This document shows positions 36,840 to 48,615 of a stretch of 64,000 bases of DNA, piece after piece. The stretch lies in contig OZ010792.1 of assembly GCA_963932465.1 (NCBI GenBank), positions 512,787,100 to 512,851,099 of the forward strand. The letters run 5' to 3'. How positions within the stretch are numbered: the stretch's first letter is position 1; each line of letters starts with the position of its first letter. Source of the stretch: Maratus speciosus. Its lineage: Eukaryota; Arthropoda; Arachnida; Araneae; Salticidae. Both the position numbers and the translations under genes were made by a program. The notes under the pieces were generated by a model, which was given only the letters and a program-made list of their open reading frames with translations, was not told the DNA's origin and made no database searches.

Positions 36840-37440
36840 GAAATAAACCAATTAGTGAAATAATAATTAATATCTCAGCTTGTAATTAAAATAATATTTT
36901 TTCGAATTTCTGAAAGGAGAATTTTTTCTTTTGTTCCCTGTCCAAGTTTCGAATTTTTACGCCCCTTACATTCTAAGATGTGGTCCCCTTTTAAAACAGT
37001 ACAAAATTCTTGGGAATCACTTTGTTTAAATTGTTAAATATATTATTTGAAAAAAAAAGGTTTTAAAGCATTTTAGCACGTATTTTCATACCTACACCCT
37101 TGAAAAAAATTAATAACATACAGGGGATCCTTTAGTTTCGGAAAGCTCCGAAATTTCATAAAATTCAAAGTATCATAAATCAGTAAGTTTGGTTGTAAAC
37201 GACTGAATTTTTTATAATACAACTTACACAAACACTTTGACAAACTTAAGGGTGAAAATACGGCTTAACTAACGAGAACCTTGAGTCACGTGGCTTTAAA
37301 CCAAGAATGATAAGTTTAAAATGGAAAAGAGATGAAATTTGTTATTACCATTCATAAATAGTGCTCACCAAGAGCTGCAGATATAATATCAGTGTTTAGT
37401 TGGTAAACAAATGATTCGGGAAGAATGTCAAAAAAGGTCC
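36840..37440. other. Gene-free AT-rich stretch
   Basis: No gene or clear repeat structure was recognised. Confidence 0.35.
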
Positions 37441-37445
37441 CATTG

Positions 37446-38385
37446 AAATTGGACCATAATTAAGAAAATTCGGATCGGGGGGGTGGGGGGGTATAGGTGA
37501 CGAACTGAAAAAGTACAGCTTAATAAACTAGTAACCCAAATAACTTGGATCCTAAACTAAAAATATTACAATTTAACCTAGAAAGAAAAAGGCTCTTATG
37601 CGAAATTTGACAGCAGTTCTGCCTTTAAAACAGTAAATCCGAAAGAATAAATATATATTCCTTTGAAATTACTGTCAAAAATATCAATACAAAAGTTGGA
37701 GCACGATTGACCCTTACCAAAAAGAAGGAAGGCTAGAAACAGAAAATAAAAGATCACAGTAAAAGCTTTCTAACGATATGTTATACGATATGGTTTGGAA
37801 GAAACAAAAAATATTCCCCCCCCCCCCCGAGGGAGCAGGTAAGCCCCAAACGGTCGGAGGGGCGACCTCAAAAGTATCTTTGGTCAAGGTTTCAAAATGT
37901 GGCTTTATAATAAAATAGAACAAGAATTGGACATTTTAAAAATTGCATGCAAATTTTGAACGGCCCTGTAAATTAAGATTAGCGAGGAAAAGGGGAGAGG
38001 GGGGTGGAGAGATTAGAAGAGACGAACTTGAAAAATACAATATAATAAACTAGTAACCTGAATAACTAGGCTTCTAAACAAAAGTATAACGATTTAACCT
38101 AGTGTTGAATTCAGGGGGTAGCCCGGGAGGACATCCCTCCCGGGACATTGAAATGTCCCTCCCGTAAGTTTTGAGATTTTATGCTTTTTAATGGACAAAT
38201 GTGCCCCCCCCTCCCCATTACGGAACTCTGAAATACCCCCCCCCCCAATCCCGACCGGGGTCGCATAAATCCCTCCCTGAGAAAAATACCTGCATTCAAC
38301 ACTGATTTAACCTAGAAAGTAAAAAAAGGCTCTTATACAAAATTTTACAGCAATTCTGGCACTAAAACAGCAAAATTGGAAGAAT
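37446..38385. repeat. Tandem duplication, ~500-bp unit, second copy carrying a MITE
   Basis: Both copies run G-rich patch, GACGAACT(T)GAAAAA(G/T)TACA, AATAAACTAGTAACC, AATAACT(T/A)GG, ATTTAACCTAGAAAG, AAAGGCTCTTAT, TTTACAGCA(G/A)TTCTG. In the first (about 37446-37650) ATTTAACCTAGAAAG is continuous. In the second (about 37926-38385) it is split by the hAT MITE at 38100-38304. Confidence 0.85.
38100..38304. mobile_element. hAT-type MITE, CAGTGTTGAATTCAG family, copy 2
   Basis: The ends TAGTGTTGAATTCAGG and CCTGCATTCAACACTG are inverted repeats. The perfect 8-bp duplication ATTTAACC lies at 38092-38099 and 38305-38312, and the uninterrupted sister duplication near 37535 shows the single-copy target. 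This is the best-dated member of the family: it inserted after the ~500-bp duplication, or was lost cleanly from the other copy. Confidence 0.92.
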
Positions 38386-38640
38386 TGATTCAACCCGAAT
38401 CGTGGATCGACCGCGATGCGATTTGAATTGAAGTAAATTAAAGCATAACGATTCGACATTGCATCTAAAGAATTGAAAGTGAATCAAAATATAACGATTC
38501 GACATTGCATCTAAAGAATTGAAGTAAATCAAAAAAGTAACGATTCTGAAGATCGACATCGGCATCGAATCTGAACTGAATCGATTCACCGTTTCTGATC
38601 CAAGGGCAGAATCGATGCGTTCATCTTTTCTTGCTTTCTT
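38386..38640. repeat. AATCGATT-rich block with a 61-bp duplication
   Basis: The phrase CGATTCGACATTGCATCT followed by AAAGAATTGAA occurs twice about 58-61 bases apart. The block ends AACTGAATCGATTCACCG. Similar in composition to the subterminal blocks at 34890-34990 and 40550-40630. Confidence 0.6.
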
Positions 38641-39227
38641 TTGTCTTTAGAAAAATAAAGTGTTGTTTTCGTGAAAATTTTCGACTTCCGGTTTCTAAGG
38701 ATTTATAGTGTTAGAAGTTCTTTTCTGGAATACGATTTGACTATTTTTATAAATTTTTTGTCTGTCAGTCTGTCTATTTGTTTGTCTCTGACAAAAAAAT
38801 TGTGAGCGGTCTATTTCAAAAACTAATGCATGGAATCTGTTGAAACTTTAGATTCAGTTAGACCTTCATATAAATTGGTGCTGATTACTTTTTGGTGAAA
38901 ATCGCTCAACAGGTGGCGCTGCTATGCTGCATTTTTCATGATTTCCGCAAGATTGCTATCGCATGAACTAATGCACGAATATTCACCAAACTTCAGATTC
39001 AGTTTGACGTTGACATAAGTTGTTGAGGATTAGGTTTTGATGTAAATCTACCGGCAGGTGGCGCTGCTATGCTGCATTTTTCCCGAGTTTCGCAATAGCT
39101 CTATCTCAAGAACTAATACACGGATTTTCATAAAACCACATTCAGTTAGACGTTGGCATAAATTGCTGCTTATTAGGTTTCGGTATAAATCGCCCAACAG
39201 GGGGCGTTGCTATGCTGATTTTATCAG

Positions 39228-39401
39228 CAGAGTTGAATTCAGACATTTTTCTCCGGGAGGGACAGTTCAGAGGGGGAGGCGATTGGACTTTTGTACATTT
39301 TAATGTACAAAAAGCATAAAATCTCAAACTTTCTGGGGGGCATTTGAATGTTGCGGGGGGGGGGATGCTACCCTCCCGGACCATCCCCTGAATTCAACAC
39401 G
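39228..39401. mobile_element. hAT-type MITE, copy 3 (in array)
   Basis: The ends are CAGAGTTGAATTCAG and CTGAATTCAACACG. The flanks TTTATCAG and TTTTTCAG are a likely diverged 8-bp duplication (7 of 8). Confidence 0.8.
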
Positions 39402-39484
39402 TTTTTCAGGATTTAAATAATGTCAGGGATAATATCTCAAGAACTAATGAACGAAATTTCATCAATTTTTAATGTACAAAAACG

Positions 39485-39631
39485 TATTGAACTCAGAGGG
39501 TGGCCCGGGGGGGGTGACATTCTCCTCCCCCCGAAACACTCAAATGCCCCAAGAAAGTTTGAGATTTTATGCTTTGTTGCGGGGGGAGGAATCTCATCCC
39601 CCCGGGCCACCTTCTGAATTCAACACGTTTT
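39485..39631. mobile_element. hAT-type MITE, copy 4 (in array, rearranged left flank)
   Basis: The body runs from TTGAACTCAGAGGGTGGCCC to CTGAATTCAACACG. The right flank is the normal array sequence, but the left flank TTTAATGTACAAAAACG matches the interior of copy 3, suggesting that unequal recombination shortened this array unit. Confidence 0.75.
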
Positions 39632-39786
39632 TCAGGATTTAAACAATTTTAGGGATAATATCTCAAGAACTAATGAACGAAATTTCATCAAACATAATAT
39701 TCTGTTAGACAATGCCATAAGTTATCCATGATTAGGTTTTTGTGTAAATGATATAACAAATTGTGCTGCCATGCTGCTTTTATCAA

Positions 39787-39979
39787 CAGTGTTGAATTCA
39801 GACATTTTTCTCCGGGGGGGGGGGATTTCTATGGTTCTGGAGAGGAACATTCTAGAGTTACGAGGGGGGGAGGATTGGACTTTCGTCCATTAAGCATAAA
39901 ATCTCAAATCTCCCTAGGGGACATTTCAATGTTCCGGGGGGGGGGGGTCCACCCGTACCAGCCCCTGAATTCAACACTG
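39787..39979. mobile_element. hAT-type MITE, copy 5 (in array)
   Basis: The ends CAGTGTTGAATTCAG and CTGAATTCAACACTG are perfect inverted repeats. The flanks TTTATCAA and TTTTTCAG are a weakened duplication. G-runs lie inside both arms. Confidence 0.85.
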
Positions 39980-40869
39980 TTTTTCAGGGTTTACACAATG
40001 TTTGCGATAACATCTCAAGAAGTAATGAACGGAATTTCATCAAACTTAATATTCTGTTAGTCATTGACGTAAGTTGTTTTTTCTGAGTCTTTCGTGTTAA
40101 TCATGTAATAGGCTGCGTTGCTATACTGCTTTTTTCACGATATTCATGATAGCCATATCTCAAAACTAATGCACGGAATTTAATCAAACTTCATATTCTG
40201 TTACACTGTCGTATAAACAGATCCTTATTAGGCTTGGGTGTATACTACCCAGCAGGTGTCGCTTTTATGCCCTTTGAACTGGGATTTTCCGTTGCGGACA
40301 TCTACGAGGGTGTGGGCCGAAATTCAATGATTTGTTAGGAAAATGGGATTCTTATATATATTTTTTTAAATACACATATTTCAACGAACCTATACTTTTG
40401 GATCCTCATGATGGGTATAGGTTATTTAAATTTGACACTGTGATAGTGAATTTTGAAGTTTTAACATTTATGAGACAGAAGAAAGTTTTGGGATCGGACA
40501 TGCAACTACTTGACCTTAAATTTTTGAAGGAAAATGAAATGACCTTTAGAGACATCGATTAAAAAATTTATAGTATCGATTAAATCGAGTTGGCCATAGT
40601 ATCGATTAAATCGATTAAAAAAATCGAAATCGCCCATCACTAGTTCTGCTCTCGAAGCTGGTAGACGGGAGGTGCTGGGTTCGATCCCAATCGCGCCCGT
40701 CGGCCTAATCGCTCGGAGTTTTCTTCGAACCTTGGATTTCCAAGCGTTAATACGGGTTAGGTTCCCTTAGAAAGACCCCCACGAAGGGCACTCCCCCCTG
40801 GGCCTATATCCCTCGTGCAGATAATTGGCCGTCATAAATACAACCAACCAACCAACCTTCTCAATCGAG

Positions 40870-41686
40870 CTGTCTTTTCCCCTCTACTACTGTGATTTAC
40901 CTTTTAAGGGGGCAGATCACGTTGAGCAGCCAGAAAATGATTGTATTTAAAGCAGTACATAACATTAATTAAATCATGATGACGAAAGTGGCTTTTGAAA
41001 AATAGCAATATTGAAATATGCATTTTGCACACACGATTTTACAAATTCTACTGCAGATATATGTTTAATGTTTCATATTTTGTTACTTAAAATACTATAT
41101 TTTACACTGAACCTAAATTTGGAAGTGTATTCAAATTCTTTACCATAATTAATAGCTTTTATAATCATATTTACTAACTTCCCTCCAAAAATGCATACTT
41201 ATTTTTACAATCCACAATTTTCTGTGACAAAAAATCAGACTAAATTGAGGTTCAGCATAAACTAACACATGTAAACTAAGAATTTACATAATTTCAAGTT
41301 TTTATAATTAGTTTTTAAATGAGAATGCACGCATTACCAAAAAATCAATTTTTAGAAAAATGGCTTCAAAGTTGGCTTATAAGATTACAGCAAATGCTTT
41401 TACGCAAGATATGTTCAGTTCTAATTGGTATTTTTGTAAAATTCTTTTTGTAGTGGATTTGTAACTTTTGAAGGTATCCATTCTGAAATTTGTGAAAAAT
41501 CTTTTTTTTTAAAAAACGTCAACGTGATCTGCCCTTTAAATAATATCCATTTTCAGCGAGTTCCATGTTAAGTTTTAGCAAGAATGGGCAGTACGATGTT
41601 GTACAAGTGTAATGCAGTTTTTTAAGTTAGTACAAAGGTTATAACAACTATTTTAAATATTCTATTGAAAGATGGAACATCTTGGC

Positions 41687-41733
<47 letters not shown>

Positions 41734-42145
41734 CTACATGATATAGAAATTATTAGCAACAACTTGATGGTATGGAAGAGAGGACGCTTGTAAGAGTTTA
41801 ATTTATTTAAATGCAAATTAAAAAACGATGTTAATTGTATTAAGAACAATTTCAGAAAAAGTTAAAGTTAGATTTGTGGCTGAGAGCCTTAAAAAGTTGC
41901 AGAGTATTGTGATAAGCATTCCTGACATGAGTGTGGGGTTGCGTGCAACAGTTTGACAAAGCAATGACAAAACTGTAAGCAGAGGATGAGAGAATTTATA
42001 AACTGCTATTGAAATGTCGACATTCTCTCTTATTATGTTTTTAAGTGAGATGCAGATCTCTATCTCTATTTACAACGATTCAGCTGAAAAGAAACTTACT
42101 TAGATTAGGAATCGGTGGAATTAATTCAATCTTCTTCAGATGATT
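40870..42145. other. Gene-free stretch with a 41-base poly-T
   Basis: A pair of inverted GGGCAGATCACGTTGA-like sequences, near 40910 and 41519 (CAACGTGATCTGCCC), marks a possible ~620-bp TIR element. An uninterrupted T run covers 41689-41729. No gene was recognised. Confidence 0.45.
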
Positions 42146-42222
42146 ACAGTATAACCTCGAAAATCCGGTATCATCGGGACAGGGACTAAGCTGGGTTTCT
42201 GAAAGAATATCAATCAAAAGTA

Positions 42223-45200
42223 CAGTAAACTCCCGATTATCCGGCTTAATGTGGCGGGAGGGTAGGCCGGATAACAAAAAAGCCTGATAGGCCGGAGTTC
42301 TATAAATATTTACTCATTTCCTGCCCTCAATCCATCCATTATCTTAAAAACGCATGTTACAAATTTTAAGATAAATTTTATATATACAGTACATACAGTT
42401 TCAAAATAGGCGAAACATTAACGCAAAACGTAAACCAAATTCGTAAAAAAATGAGTAAATCTTATTTTACTGTTTATTAATAAAGGATTGCACAAATATG
42501 AAAATTTATGCATAAGATAAGAGTCAAAACTTAGTTTTTGAAAAAGTGCTTGATAGATTACTGCTTCTTCCCGTTAGACCTCTTCCGCGACGCAATGTCC
42601 CTCCACTTACGCAAGTCACCACAACTTTTTTTCTTTTGTCACCCATTTCGTTAATCTTCAATAAATAAACACGAAGCACACCAAAAGACTACACGAAAGT
42701 AGAGATAGGAAATATAGTTACTTTTGGTTAACAGGTTACATCGTTGCACACTTGTACAGGTAACAGGTTCCAACAACCTGTTATTTTTTATAACATATAA
42801 CTAATCGCTGTGTATGTGGTCAACGGATGTTTTAATTAGAATGCCTTTTAAACAAAATGTTTGGAATAATTTTTTGACATAATTATAAATGCCGTTTTCT
42901 ATTGAGATGAATCAAAATTAGTTTGTGATTAAAAACTTAATTTCTGGAAGACAAAAACTTACCTAGTTATGATACTTTGAATTCGATGCATTTTTAGCGT
43001 TTTCTGACACTAAAAACGTGTTTTTCCATTTATGGTGATTAAAACATTGAAAATTCATAAAATTCTAAGTATCATAACTCAGTAAGTTTTGACCATAAAA
43101 GAATAAATTTTTGCTGTTTTACTTGTTAGAACACGGAAAAACGTTTTCTAAACCAAACTTATAGGACAGAGGCATTGTATAAAATTTGTCATTTCTTATC
43201 TATTTAAAAAGTAATCATTGTAATGTAAATCGATTTTTATGTGATGCAGAACAAAATTTGAAACATTTTTTCAATTGGAACTATACCTTTAAAACTAACG
43301 GTTTAGAAATTAGTTATTGGTAAACGATAAGAGATATCCTGTATAATAATTAACACAGTTTTAACAACACGATTTCTAATCTCCTCCACCCCTCCTCCCC
43401 CAAAAGAGAATCATGCATACAGCATAGATTATGAAGCACTTTCTAACACATTCAGAATACCATAACAAAACATCATAATTGACAAAGGTGGAAGATGACG
43501 TCGTCTTTAATGAACAATTCGGAAAACGCATAATGCATTTGAAAACACGATTTCTGCCATTACCATGAATAGTCGTTAAAATATACGATTTTTTTTGCAG
43601 CCCTGTATATGATCTACAGATACGTATGCATACTACATAGTATGCAAAAAGTTAGTTCAGTTAAATGCATAATACATTTAAAAATTTCCGCTCAGCAATT
43701 TCAACCAATAAACGAATGTTGAGAACTGTTGTTCGACCTTACATATGATCTGGAATTGATACACACCAAGTGATATTTAAAAAATAGTTAAATATAAAAA
43801 CGCATACCATAATTGAAAACACTCTTCCAGCAATTATTGTTTCGTGGCTTCAAAAGTTCAATTATTGCTCATTTTCTTCTATATCAAAATACTTTTGTGT
43901 GTCCCTGTAAATAAACGATAAGTTCTATGCACACCCTATTCTATAGTAGTAACCTTGTAGTACACCTCAGTGATTTATATCAATTTCAATATGTTTTAAA
44001 TACTGTAATATCATTAAAATACACAGCAAGCGATTTTCTCCATATACCGTAATGTAATGGAATTCTTTTGAGTGGCCCTATAAATGAACCAAATATGCTA
44101 TACACACTTCCTTTACAATACCGAACATGTCATACTAAACCCAAATAAGATATATCCATTTTATGGCAATCGGACTAATATTTACGCGAGTTAAAGCAAA
44201 GACAGACAGACGGTCAGACAATCTGAATTCATAAACACTTTTCAACTACATTGGAAAGTATTAAAAAAGAGAAATTTGATCCCCGACTTCATAACAGCCA
44301 TATCTATCAATGCATATTCAAATCTAATTTGACACAATAAAGAACACAAAAATATCATTTATATACTTTTAATCAAATGCAATTCATCCAAACAAATTTC
44401 GTTCGTACAAATATGTTTTCCAAATTAATTACAGCTGTACTAAAATTGTTTTCTCACAAATTATAGGAGGCTAATTTCTTTCTTTTTTTTCAGCAAATTA
44501 AAACAATGACGAAACAAAAATAATAAAAAAAACTTTGCCAAAAACAAATTTTATAGTGCAGGAATCCCCACCCCATCCCCTAAAAAAACTAACTCCATGA
44601 ATACGTAGTAAAAACCCTTTAAATATTCAAATAAACCGCCAAGGCAAAACGCCCCATTCCTTACAAAAACATGAAGAGTAAATAAACATTCTTAATCAAA
44701 TGTCATTTCACTCGGATAAAATTGTCCATTCAGATAAATTTATCCTTCTGCATATTTTTTTTTATTAAAAGACTGTTGTACCAAATGTTTCGAAATAAGC
44801 AAATGTTATATTGACTGCAGAAAATTTTAACAGACATATAATTGCAAAGATGTTCTATTATCTCTCTTTATTCATAAGCTTACCAAGCAATAAAAAGATA
44901 ATTTTATATGTTACGAACTACATTTACTGATGGCGTGATTGAGAATGAATTAAGGAATTATCTGTAGTTGGTTTCCGTTTCAGCTGCTTTCAGTTGAAAT
45001 CAACTGAAGTTTTAATGTACCCGTTTTAAATGCGCTAATCAATTAAAAAATTATAAATTCATGGATTTTATTTGAATGTAGCTAAACAATGTTTTCTTAT
45101 TTTTGGAAATAGATTTTCTATTCAAAATCGAGAATTAAAATTTTTAAGAGATAAAATTTTAAATAAATGTATTTTACTTAAATGTTGTAAGAAGGTACTT

Positions 45201-46278
45201 TTTATAAATTTAATGAATCTAAACTCCTGTTTCGCCACACTTTTTTAAAGGGGGGGGGGGGGGAAATCAATGCTTTTTTCATTTACATAACATAAATGAA
45301 ATATATTGCAAAATTCAATAAAAATCACTCGTTGAAAATTAGAAGCAAGACAAAAAAAAAAAAAAAAAAAAGCATGAAAATAAACTATTTTTAGTTGAAA
45401 AGAAATTGCTCGGATCAAAAATTAGACAAGACTTTGCTGGGTTTTCTAAGTCAAATTTGACTTTTTGGTATGGAAATGCTAAAAGACAATATATACGATT
45501 CATGCGTACAAAACATGTCAAGCATGAGCTTTTTTCTTAGAAATTTTCAGATATTTTCCTGATTTACTATTTGTGCCAGTGTTTGGTTTATGCTCTACTT
45601 TGCGCAATCAGAATCGGTGAAAGTATGTGATGATCCAACACCCAGGCACCAAGACGAAAAAAGCGTTTAATTAGTGCTGCAAGTCATTACTATTCATGCA
45701 TTAGAGATTGATGAAATGCACAGTAAATTTTTAGCACCACGCACCTAACAGAGTTGCCCATAACTAGAGGGTGAAGATGGGCCAAACTAGAGCGCACGTT
45801 TGAAAAGAAACGATGGAGGATGTTTTTTGTGAATATTGTTCTATTTTAAAGGCACGAAATTGATTTCTTGATTAAGGCAAATGAATAAAGACGCTGCCAT
45901 TTAAAAACTTGTGTTATTTAATTAACAGGGACTTTTCGGTAGCATATTAATTCAATATTAGGTTTGAGCATAGTAACAGGGTTTTTTATCCTAATACGTT
46001 AAATAATGTCTATCCCTACATGAAAGTAACCAGGATTTGCGGAAAATAACGTCCACACTTGTTAACATCCGTTGCACAACTGACGAAATAGGTTTTCAAG
46101 CCTTAACCCCCTGCTCTGTCTCTGTTATTGCATTCTGCAATTTCTTTCTTGCTCATTCCTGTCGTGAGTTAGCACTTTTCTATGGACGGGAACCTGCCTG
46201 TCTCGGCTGCTTGCAACATTCCTTATTTTTTTTACTTGGCCAGATAGTACGGAGAGCCGGATAGTCAGGAGTTTACTG
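42223..46278. mobile_element. pogo/Tigger-like element, 4.06 kb
   Basis: The termini CAGTAAACTCCCGATTATCC and, reverse-complemented, CAGTAAACTCCTGACTATCC are flanked by TA on both sides, as in pogo/Tigger transposons, whose TIRs often contain CTCGATTATCCGG-like sequence. No CENP-B/DDE transposase frame survives. On the minus strand at 42646-42524 a short basic frame begins MGDKRKKVVVT, reminiscent of the start of such transposases, but the similarity stops there. A second TIR-like phrase (CAGTATAACCTCGAAAATCC) at 42148 may be an older relative. Confidence 0.7.
43895..44270. repeat. Dispersed repeat A, copy 3
   Basis: It shares the ordered phrases of 8805-9165: CCCTGTAAATAAACGA, TATATCAATTTC, ATCATTAAAATACA, CCGTAATGTAATGGAAT and CTTTTCAACTA. 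GACAGACAGACGGTCAGAC lies near the end. It is nested in the pogo-like element. Confidence 0.6.
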
Positions 46279-46459
46279 TACTTTCAATATTCTTAATAGT
46301 GCCTTTAATCAAAATTTAATTCATAACCAAGTGATAATTATGTGATAAAGAAAAAACTAAACATTAAAAAAAATACTTTAATTGAAATTTTCTATGTTAT
46401 ATAAAAAAATTCTAATAAAGAGTGAAAATTTTCTCTTCATGAGTGCTTTATCTCTTTAA

Positions 46460-47514
46460 CCCTTTATATACTGACGGTACTTAAAAGTACCACACACTTT
46501 AAACTTTCATCCCACAGTGAATATTACTAAAATTCTAATGGTACTTTGCAAAAACACTCTTTTAACTCTACTTTATCTGGATACATGGCAGCAGTAGTTC
46601 TAGGTTTGCTATTTTAGCAAGGAAGGAGTGTATCTTTGAAACAGTCGATGTGTTTTGTGCCGACATTTTCTACAGATTGTCACGCTCGTCTTTTTATTGC
46701 TGCAAACACAGTAAAGGTTATAAGATAAGTGCCGGATTTTTTGTTATGTGTTCATTATGCTCTTAGAATACAATTTGACTAGCTATTTTAGGTGAATGGT
46801 GTATGTATTTGATTTGACAGTTGAATTACTCGATGGTACTTATAAGTACCATCAGTACATTACTTGGTTTTGGAGAAAAACTTCTTGTTTACTTTTCGTC
46901 TGTGTAGTTATCCATCGTTTTCATCTGCTTCAAAATGTAATTACTAAAATGTAGTGTAGTAATAATTTTTCTAGTATTTCTTTTCTGTTTCATTATGATT
47001 TTTCATAGGAAATCGAAAAAGTTGTGGCACCAGCTCTTTTTTGCTATGCTAGAAATGGCATATGTAAATTTATGTGTTGAATATGTGGAGATGCGAGAGA
47101 ACATGCTGTACCTGGATTATCGATGTTGCATAACTAAAGGGGTGCTAAGAAGATCGAAACCTAAGAAAAAAAAATATTTTTTTAGACTCTTCCAGAGGCA
47201 AAGCATTTTCAATGCTAAAGTGTTGAAATAAATGACTGGCATCGGAATTTGCCAAAAAATTTATTTGTAAATATGAAAAAAGCTATATTTCACATACTTA
47301 TCAAATCGAAAATATTTTACCACAATTCTGGTGCCATTTAAGATACCTTGTGGGTTTTCTGTTACGATATTTTAGTCATAGTGTACTGACAGTACTTTAA
47401 ACTACCACTTTAATTACCTCTAATTAATTAAATTTCTTACGGGTGAGTATTTTTTTTTATGTTTATACTTTAATTTTCATTGTAGTAACAGAAAAAAATG
47501 CAGTAGATAAAGGG
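46460..47514. mobile_element. piggyBac-type element, internally deleted, 1055 bp
   Basis: TTAA flanks both ends (46456-46459 and 47515-47518). The TIRs CCCTTTATATACTG and CCCTTTATCTACTG (reverse complement) differ at one position. A palindrome GGTACTTAAAAGTACC lies just inside the left end, a similar GGTACTTATAAGTACC lies near 46836, and GTACTGACAGTACTTTA lies near the right end, forming subterminal repeats. A C-terminal transposase fragment remains inside, confirming the superfamily. Confidence 0.85.
46995..47231 (+). pseudogene. piggyBac transposase fragment (DDE_Tnp_1_7, C-terminal part)
   Basis: About 78 codons remain open. The segment beginning RKSKKLWHQLFFAMLEMAYV, followed by an N-L-C-V-E-Y stretch and later YLDYRCCITKGVL, matches the pattern of the conserved region after the catalytic core in piggyBac transposases (R-K-x-K-K-W-W-x-R-x-F-F...D/E-x-A-x-V-N-x...Y, then a hydrophobic F/Y-R segment). 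An intact enzyme is near 550-600 residues; the catalytic aspartates and the N-terminal part are missing and no zinc-binding C-terminal domain follows. It sits inside TTAA-flanked TIRs. The family call rests on motif memory, not on a search. Confidence 0.6.
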
Positions 47515-47519
47515 TTAAA

Positions 47520-48140
47520 CACTTCGGGACGTCAAATTTTGTATAAAATTGCAGTATTTTTTAATGTCATAAACTGTCAACTATCTGATTCCATACTCAG
47601 CACACAACGTTTTCACAAAGCCTTTCTAAATTTCTTTTCAAATCCACTTTTTCTGCATAGACAAATTTAAAGGCTTTATTTTAGGAATAACATTCCCTGA
47701 TTTTGAAAAAGACTTCGTACTAGCTCTAATAAAAAAATAAATAAAATCTTCTGAAACTTCAGAGAAGAAAAACACACATGGTCATCCTGCTATTTTTCTT
47801 TCTCCCATAGTAAAAAAAAAAAAAAAAAAAAGGAGTGAAAACATGACTTTAATGCCGGATTTTTGAAGTCACAATGTACATTGCAAGACAAAATTTTCAA
47901 ATTAAGCGCAAGAAATGTTTTGATGAATCATCTGAGTTAACTGTGCAACCAGAAATCCCAGAAAAATAAACAAATTTGGACTGCTTTAAAAATGACAAGA
48001 TCTGGAGAATGGAAATATTCCATTGTAAAACAATACAAACTCTTCTGAGTGATTTTCAGAAGGAAATTTATATCTGTAAGGAATATAAGATTTTCATTTA
48101 TTTTACATGTCACCGAATAAGATGCTTCTCAATTGCTGTC
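47520..48140. other. Gene-free AT-rich stretch
   Basis: No gene was recognised. An A-run lies at 47812-47830. Confidence 0.35.
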
Positions 48141-48615
48141 GAAAAATTTTCAGCCATTTACGATTCCGACATAGAGGCAGTTTTACTGAAGATTGAATCC
48201 ATTTTAAAAGCTACTTTTTTTCTATGAAAGGAGGAAAAGGAAGAGAAGTTGTCTTGTCTTCAATATTTGCGCAGGATGTTGGCTTCAAAATAAATTAGGG
48301 ATGTTTATTCAACTATGCACACTGTATTCAAGATTCACAACTGTACTCCAGCAACAAACTGTTCTGATGAAAAGCCATTTTCTATTTTAATTCAATTCTG
48401 ACAGAGACAGCTTTGCTGAAGAGTGAATCCTTTTTAAAAGCTATTTCTTCTCTATAGAAAGTTGTCTTGTCTTCAATGTTTTTGCAGGATGTTGGCTTCA
48501 AAATAAATTAGTGATGTTTATTCAACTATGTACATTGTAAACTATTATTTTAACACAACCAAACTGATTGGTAAAGTTATCATATGAATTAAATATTTCC
48601 AACTGAGCGAAAAAA

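Larger units (their letters stand above)
38780..40270 (-). repeat. Tandem array, ~145-160-bp unit with MITEs co-amplified
   Basis: About seven units carry TCTCAAGAACTAATG(A/C)ACG, ATTCTGTTAGAC, CATAA(G/A)TTG and GGCGCTGCTATGCTGC. Three consecutive units contain a CAGTGTTGAATTCAG-family MITE at the same point, between the pyrimidine patch after GCTATGCTG and the ATCTCAAG phrase. The reverse complement of the same unit forms the array at 52540-53350, so strand is given relative to that one. Confidence 0.9.
34872..40643. mobile_element. Candidate 5.8-kb element with ATGGGCGATT ends
   Basis: CCATGGGCGATTC on the left mirrors AATCGCCCATCAC on the right. Both ends are followed inward by blocks of AATCGATT-type repeats (34890-34990 and 40550-40630), a subterminal arrangement seen in hAT elements. 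TTCTG is present on both outer flanks but a clean 8-bp duplication is not. The inside is a patchwork of tandem duplications, dispersed repeats and MITEs and has no transposase frame. Confidence 0.45.
34849..40855 (+). mobile_element. tRNA-derived SINE-like repeat split by a ~5.8-kb insertion
   Basis: The 14-bp sequence CCTTCTCAATCGAG occurs exactly at 34835-34848 and 40856-40869. Directly after the first copy is TGGCTGAGAGG, a pol III A-box-like motif. Upstream of the second is GGGTTCGATCCC (B-box, about 40678-40689), a ~160-bp SINE-like body and a (CCAA)n tail. This fits one SINE with its target duplication, later interrupted. SINE parts are roughly 34849-34870 and 40645-40855. The A-box part is short, so a chance arrangement cannot be excluded. 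Confidence 0.55.
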
